A program made the position numbers and the translations under genes. Of a stretch of 7,081 bases of DNA, positions 6,411 through 7,081 are shown piece after piece. Below the pieces are notes generated by a model. The model was given only the letters and a program-made list of their open reading frames with translations, ran no database searches and was not told the origin of the DNA. The stretch covers positions 1 through 7,081 of the forward strand of contig JAFNRY010000178.1 of assembly GCA_017385345.1 (NCBI GenBank), written 5' to 3'. Within the stretch, counting starts at the first letter, position 1. Each line of letters opens with the position of its first letter. The DNA is from Kiritimatiellia bacterium. GTDB lineage: Bacteria > Verrucomicrobiota > Kiritimatiellia > RFP12 > UBA1067.

Positions 6411-7081
6411 ATGAAAAAATCGATTTTGGCAATACTGGCGACGGTCGCCGCGCTCTCCGCAAGTGCGGCGACAGTGAAGGATCTCTCCGACAAGGAGGTC
6501 TTGACCATCGACGCCAATACCACCTGGTATGGCACGACAGGCCAAAGCCCGATCAACGTGCCGGGCAACACGAGAGCGGTCATCAACATCAAGAAGGGCA
6601 AGACGCTTACGGTGTATGGCGCAGACGCGAGCGGCCAAACCTTCGGGGTGCCTGCCATCTACGTCCCCCCGACCGCGACGCTCTATATCGTCGGCGACGG
6701 CACATTGATCGCGCAGGGCGGTGCGGCCGCGAACGGCGAGAACGGCTCCAGTGGCGAAAATGGCTATCTCAATACGAGTACTGAGCATGGCTGGGGCGGC
6801 GACGGTGGCAACGGCGGTGCCGGCGGTGGCGGCGGCGCCGCGGCAATCGGCGGCAACGGAGGCGGCGGCGGCAACGGAGGCGACGGGCGTGGTTGCGATC
6901 TGAAAGATTGCGTAGACACCAAATTTGGCACCAACGGCTACGATGGCTACAGTGGCGGAAACGGCGAGAGCGGCTGCGGCATGGGTAAGGTCGTCATTCT
7001 CGGCAATGTCACCGTCCGGGCGACGGCGGGAGCGGCGGCATCGTCCAGCGGCTCCGGCGGGTCGAATGGCGTCCAGGCCAC
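6411..7081 (+). CDS. Glycine-rich secreted protein, paralogue of the 1140-aa protein (3' truncated)
   Basis: The frame is open from ATG 6411 to the window edge, giving 223 complete residues and two bases of the next codon. Residues 1-20 are a signal peptide (MKKSILAILATVAALSASAA, cleavage after ASA or SAA). A strand block follows with VINI, LTV, TLYIVGDGTLIAQGG and then glycine-rich sequence from about residue 104. The order then matches the upstream paralogue: AAIGG inside the glycine region, and GKVVILGNVTVRATAGAA near the edge, equivalent to GTVYILGDVAATVTGGAA. Over the first strand block 29 of 60 residues are identical to the 1140-residue protein without gaps. The glycine part also contains two cysteines in RGCDLKDCVD and one in ESGCG, absent from the equivalent region of the paralogue. 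If the resemblance continues, more glycine-rich sequence and further beta modules should follow outside the window. It probably belongs to the same transcription unit. Confidence 0.9.
   Translation, partial: MKKSILAILATVAALSASAATVKDLSDKEVLTIDANTTWYGTTGQSPINVPGNTRAVINIKKGKTLTVYGADASGQTFGVPAIYVPPTATLYIVGDGTLIAQGGAAANGENGSSGENGYLNTSTEHGWGGDGGNGGAGGGGGAAAIGGNGGGGGNGGDGRGCDLKDCVDTKFGTNGYDGYSGGNGESGCGMGKVVILGNVTVRATAGAAASSSGSGGSNGVQA

Noticed and set aside
4519..6462. 647-codon open frame on the minus strand
   Set aside because: It lies in exact codon register with the 1140-residue gene, so its stops could only come from TTA, CTA or TCA codons on the + strand, which are rare here. It ends exactly where the + strand gene has a TCA codon (4519-4521). 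Its product is Arg/His/Ala-rich with no signal peptide or domain, and it is a shadow.

Overview
The window looks like part of a secreted or surface-protein gene cluster from a GC-rich, Gram-negative-like bacterium. Everything reads on the + strand: the 3' end of one gene, three complete genes and the 5' part of a fifth, separated by spacers of 35, 23, 118 and 41 bases. The four genes whose starts are visible all begin with a Sec-type signal peptide. There are no enzymes, regulators, transposases, RNA genes or CRISPR arrays. The mosaic of cell-surface modules and the dispersed AT-rich intergenic repeats resemble what I recall from uncultured gut or rumen members of the PVC group (Kiritimatiellota, Lentisphaerota, Verrucomicrobiota). 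This placement is an inference from style; no marker gene in the window tests it.

Layout. Bases 2-250 hold the C-terminal 82 residues of an unknown protein. Bases 286-2001 encode a 571-residue secreted protein of a family without a name known to me, with a GWN motif near the mature N-terminus and a conserved-looking NPFRHAWHPDHDG motif. Bases 2025-2828 encode a 267-residue secreted protein whose first half looks like the N-terminal beta domain of tail-fibre-like or collagen-like surface proteins. Bases 2947-6369 encode a 1140-residue mosaic. Its order is signal peptide, beta-strand/glycine-rich module of about 300 residues, a Listeria-Bacteroides (Flg_new, InlB B-type) repeat, a beta-helix with five FxGN turns of the chlamydial Pmp kind, a domain resembling that of the preceding gene, and a C-terminal beta-rich tail. 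Bases 6411-7081 start a second glycine-rich protein, clearly paralogous to the N-terminus of the 1140-residue protein (29 of 60 residues identical over the first strand block).

The spacers are unusual. Two carry GTTGRA repeats, one of them with an exact 8-base period. The 118-base spacer is AT-rich (about 35% GC) and holds a near-perfect 22-base inverted repeat of a dispersed intergenic type.

How the genes may work together is inference. Same-strand packing and shared signal peptides suggest one transcription unit whose products act outside the cytoplasm, probably as adhesins or structural surface proteins. None of the three complete proteins shows a C-terminal membrane anchor, a PEP-CTERM or LPXTG signal, or an autotransporter barrel, so how they are retained or exported past the outer membrane is open.
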